From: Opisthocomus hoazin | Lineage: Eukaryota; Chordata; Aves; Opisthocomiformes; Opisthocomidae | Assembly (NCBI RefSeq): GCF_030867145.1 | Contig: NC_134442.1 | Location: forward strand, 1,069,001 to 1,133,000 | Reading direction: 5' to 3' | DNA: 64,000 nucleotides | Shown: piece after piece, positions 62,383 to 64,000 of the stretch | Position numbering within the stretch: the first letter of the stretch is position 1 | Layout of the letters: every line of letters starts with the position of its first letter | Translations under genes and position numbers: made by a program | Notes under the pieces: model-generated | Database searches by the model: none | Told to the model about the DNA's origin: nothing | The model's input: only the letters and a program-made list of their open reading frames with translations

Positions 62383-64000
62383 ATCATAGAATCACAGAAT
62401 CACAGATTGTAGAGGTTGGAAGGGACCTCTGTTGGTCATCTAGTCCAACCCCCCTGCCCAAGCAGGGTCACCTACTATAGGCTGTAGAGGACCTTGTTCA
62501 GGCGGGTCTTGAATATCTCCGAGAAGGAGACTCCACAACCTCCCTGGGCAGCCTGTTCCAGTGCTCTGTCACCCTCAGAGGGAAGAAGTTCTTCCTCATG
62601 TTCAGACGGAACTTCCTGTGCTTCAGTTTGTGCCCGTTGCCCCTTGTCCTGTCACTGGGCACTACTGAAAAGAGCTTGGCCCCATCCTACTGACACCCAC
62701 CCTGCAGACATTTGTAAGTATATATTAGGTGCCCTCGCAGCCTTCTCTCTTCAGGCTGAACAAGCCCAGCTCCCTTAGCCTCTCCTTATAGGAGAGATGT
62801 TCCAGTCCCCTCACCATCCTCGTAGCCCTTCGCTGGACTCTCTCCAGTAGCTCTTCATCTTACTTGAACTGGGGAGCCCAGAACTGAACACAGTTCCAGA
62901 TGGGGCCTCACCAGGGCAGTGTGAAGGGGAAGAAAATCCTCCCTCGACCTGCTGGCCACACTCCTCCTAATGCATCCCAGGATCCCATTAGCTTTCTTGG
63001 CAGCCATGGCATACTGCTTGCTCATGGTTAACCTGTCGTTCACCAGGACAACCACATCCCTCTCCGCACAGCTGCTCTCCAGCAGGTCCACTCCAAGCCT
63101 GTACTGATGCATGGGGTTGTTCCTCCCCAGGAGCAGGACTCTGCATTTGCCTTTGTTGAACCGCATCAGGTTCCTCTCTGCCCAACTTTCCAGCCTATCC
63201 AGGTCACGCTGAATGGCAGCACAGCCTTCTGGTGTATATACCACACCTCCCAGTTTGGTGTCATCAGCAAATATGCTGAGGGTACATTCAAACTCTTCAT
63301 CCAGGTCGTTGATGAAGAAGTGAAACAAGACTGGGCCTAGTACTGACCCCTGAGGGACACCACTAGTTACCGGTCTCCAACTAGACTCAGCGCCGCTGAC
63401 TACAACCCTCTGAGTTCTGCCATTCAGACAGTTCTCAATCCACTTCACCAACCACTCATCTAGCCCACACTTCCTGAGCTTCCCTAGGAGGATATTATGG
63501 GAGACTGTGTCGAAAGCCTTGCTGAAGTCAAGGTAGAAAACATCCACGGCTCTAACTTCATCTAGCCAGCCAGTCATGCCATCGTAGAAAGCTATCAGAT
63601 TAGTCAGGCATGAGTTCCCCTTGGTGAAGCCATGCTGACTACTCCTGATAACCTTCTTTTCCTCCACTTGCTTGATGATGGCCTCCAGGATAAGCTGCTC
63701 CATCACCTTTCCCGGGATGGAGGTGAGGCTGACCGGCCTGTAGTTCCCTGGGTCCTGCTTCTTGTCCTTTTAGAAGACTGGAGTGACATTGGCCTTCCTC
63801 CAGTCCTCGGGCACCTCTCCTGTCCTCCAGGACCTCTCAAAGATGATGGAGAGTGGCTCAGCAATGACATCTGCCAGCTCCCTCAGCACTTGTGGGTGCA
63901 TTCCATTGGGGCCCATGGATTTGTGGGTATCCAGATTGTTTAATCGATCCCTCACACAGTCCTCCTCAACCAAGGGAAAGTCGTCCTCTCTCTAGGTTTC
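62383..64000 (-). mobile_element. CR1 LINE, inactive (unit 3, partial)
   Basis: 3' tail and reverse transcriptase of the same CR1, running out of the window. It shares the TAA after VTP(I/V)F near 63770, and has Asn for Lys in FTKG(K/N)SC. Confidence 0.9.

Larger units (their letters stand above)
58485..64000 (+). repeat. Tandem unit 3, cut by the window end
   Basis: Third unit, offset 6882 from unit 2; 5516 bp are present. The array continues beyond the window, so the copy number is unknown. Confidence 0.9.

Overview
The window is vertebrate and almost certainly avian nuclear DNA. The main evidence is CR1 LINEs with the bird-type 3' tail, retroviral LTRs of avian style, short GT-AG introns, and relatives of four animal genes: acrosin, a maestro HEAT-repeat (MROH) protein, a CCDC81-like HU-domain protein and the AMBRA1 C-terminus. 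I cannot name the species or chromosome.

Layout. 1-1400: GC-rich, no gene recognised. 1.4-6.2 kb: two long degenerate GTATG/GTATT pentanucleotide arrays separated by about 590 bp. 6.67-14.83 kb: left arm of a large inverted duplication. It carries an acrosin copy on the minus strand (exons 1-4 only), an orphan ORF, a degenerate 21-bp satellite and a CCAAT-rich GC block. 14.83-34.33 kb: spacer between the arms. It holds, on the minus strand, an MROH-family gene with an in-frame 102-bp minisatellite, a CCDC81-like gene with a 54-bp minisatellite, and an AMBRA1-like 3' end; then, on the plus strand, an acrosin copy with exons 3-5 only and a small exon-3 scrap. CR1-tail tandem arrays and LTRs are interspersed. 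34.33-42.75 kb: right arm, the mirror image of the left arm. It carries the one acrosin copy that looks complete (40914-43395). 44.72-64.0 kb: a direct tandem array with a 6.88-kb unit, two full units and most of a third. Each unit contains an unrecognised segment, a pentanucleotide array and a 5'-truncated, mutated CR1.

How it fits together. Only one acrosin copy (349 codons, full catalytic triad, trypsin-like Asp in the S1 pocket) can make a working protease. The other three lack exon 5, lack exons 1-2, or are a scrap of exon 3. Acrosin acts in the sperm acrosome and maestro-family proteins take their name from the male reproductive tract, so a testis-gene amplicon with near-identical inverted arms is a reasonable reading, but it is an inference. 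The most unusual structures are the inverted arms, the expanded CCAAT-box promoter-like array, the two minisatellites that keep reading frames open, the 21-bp satellite, and the 6.88-kb array. Percentage identities were not computed; matches were judged by eye and by constant coordinate offsets.
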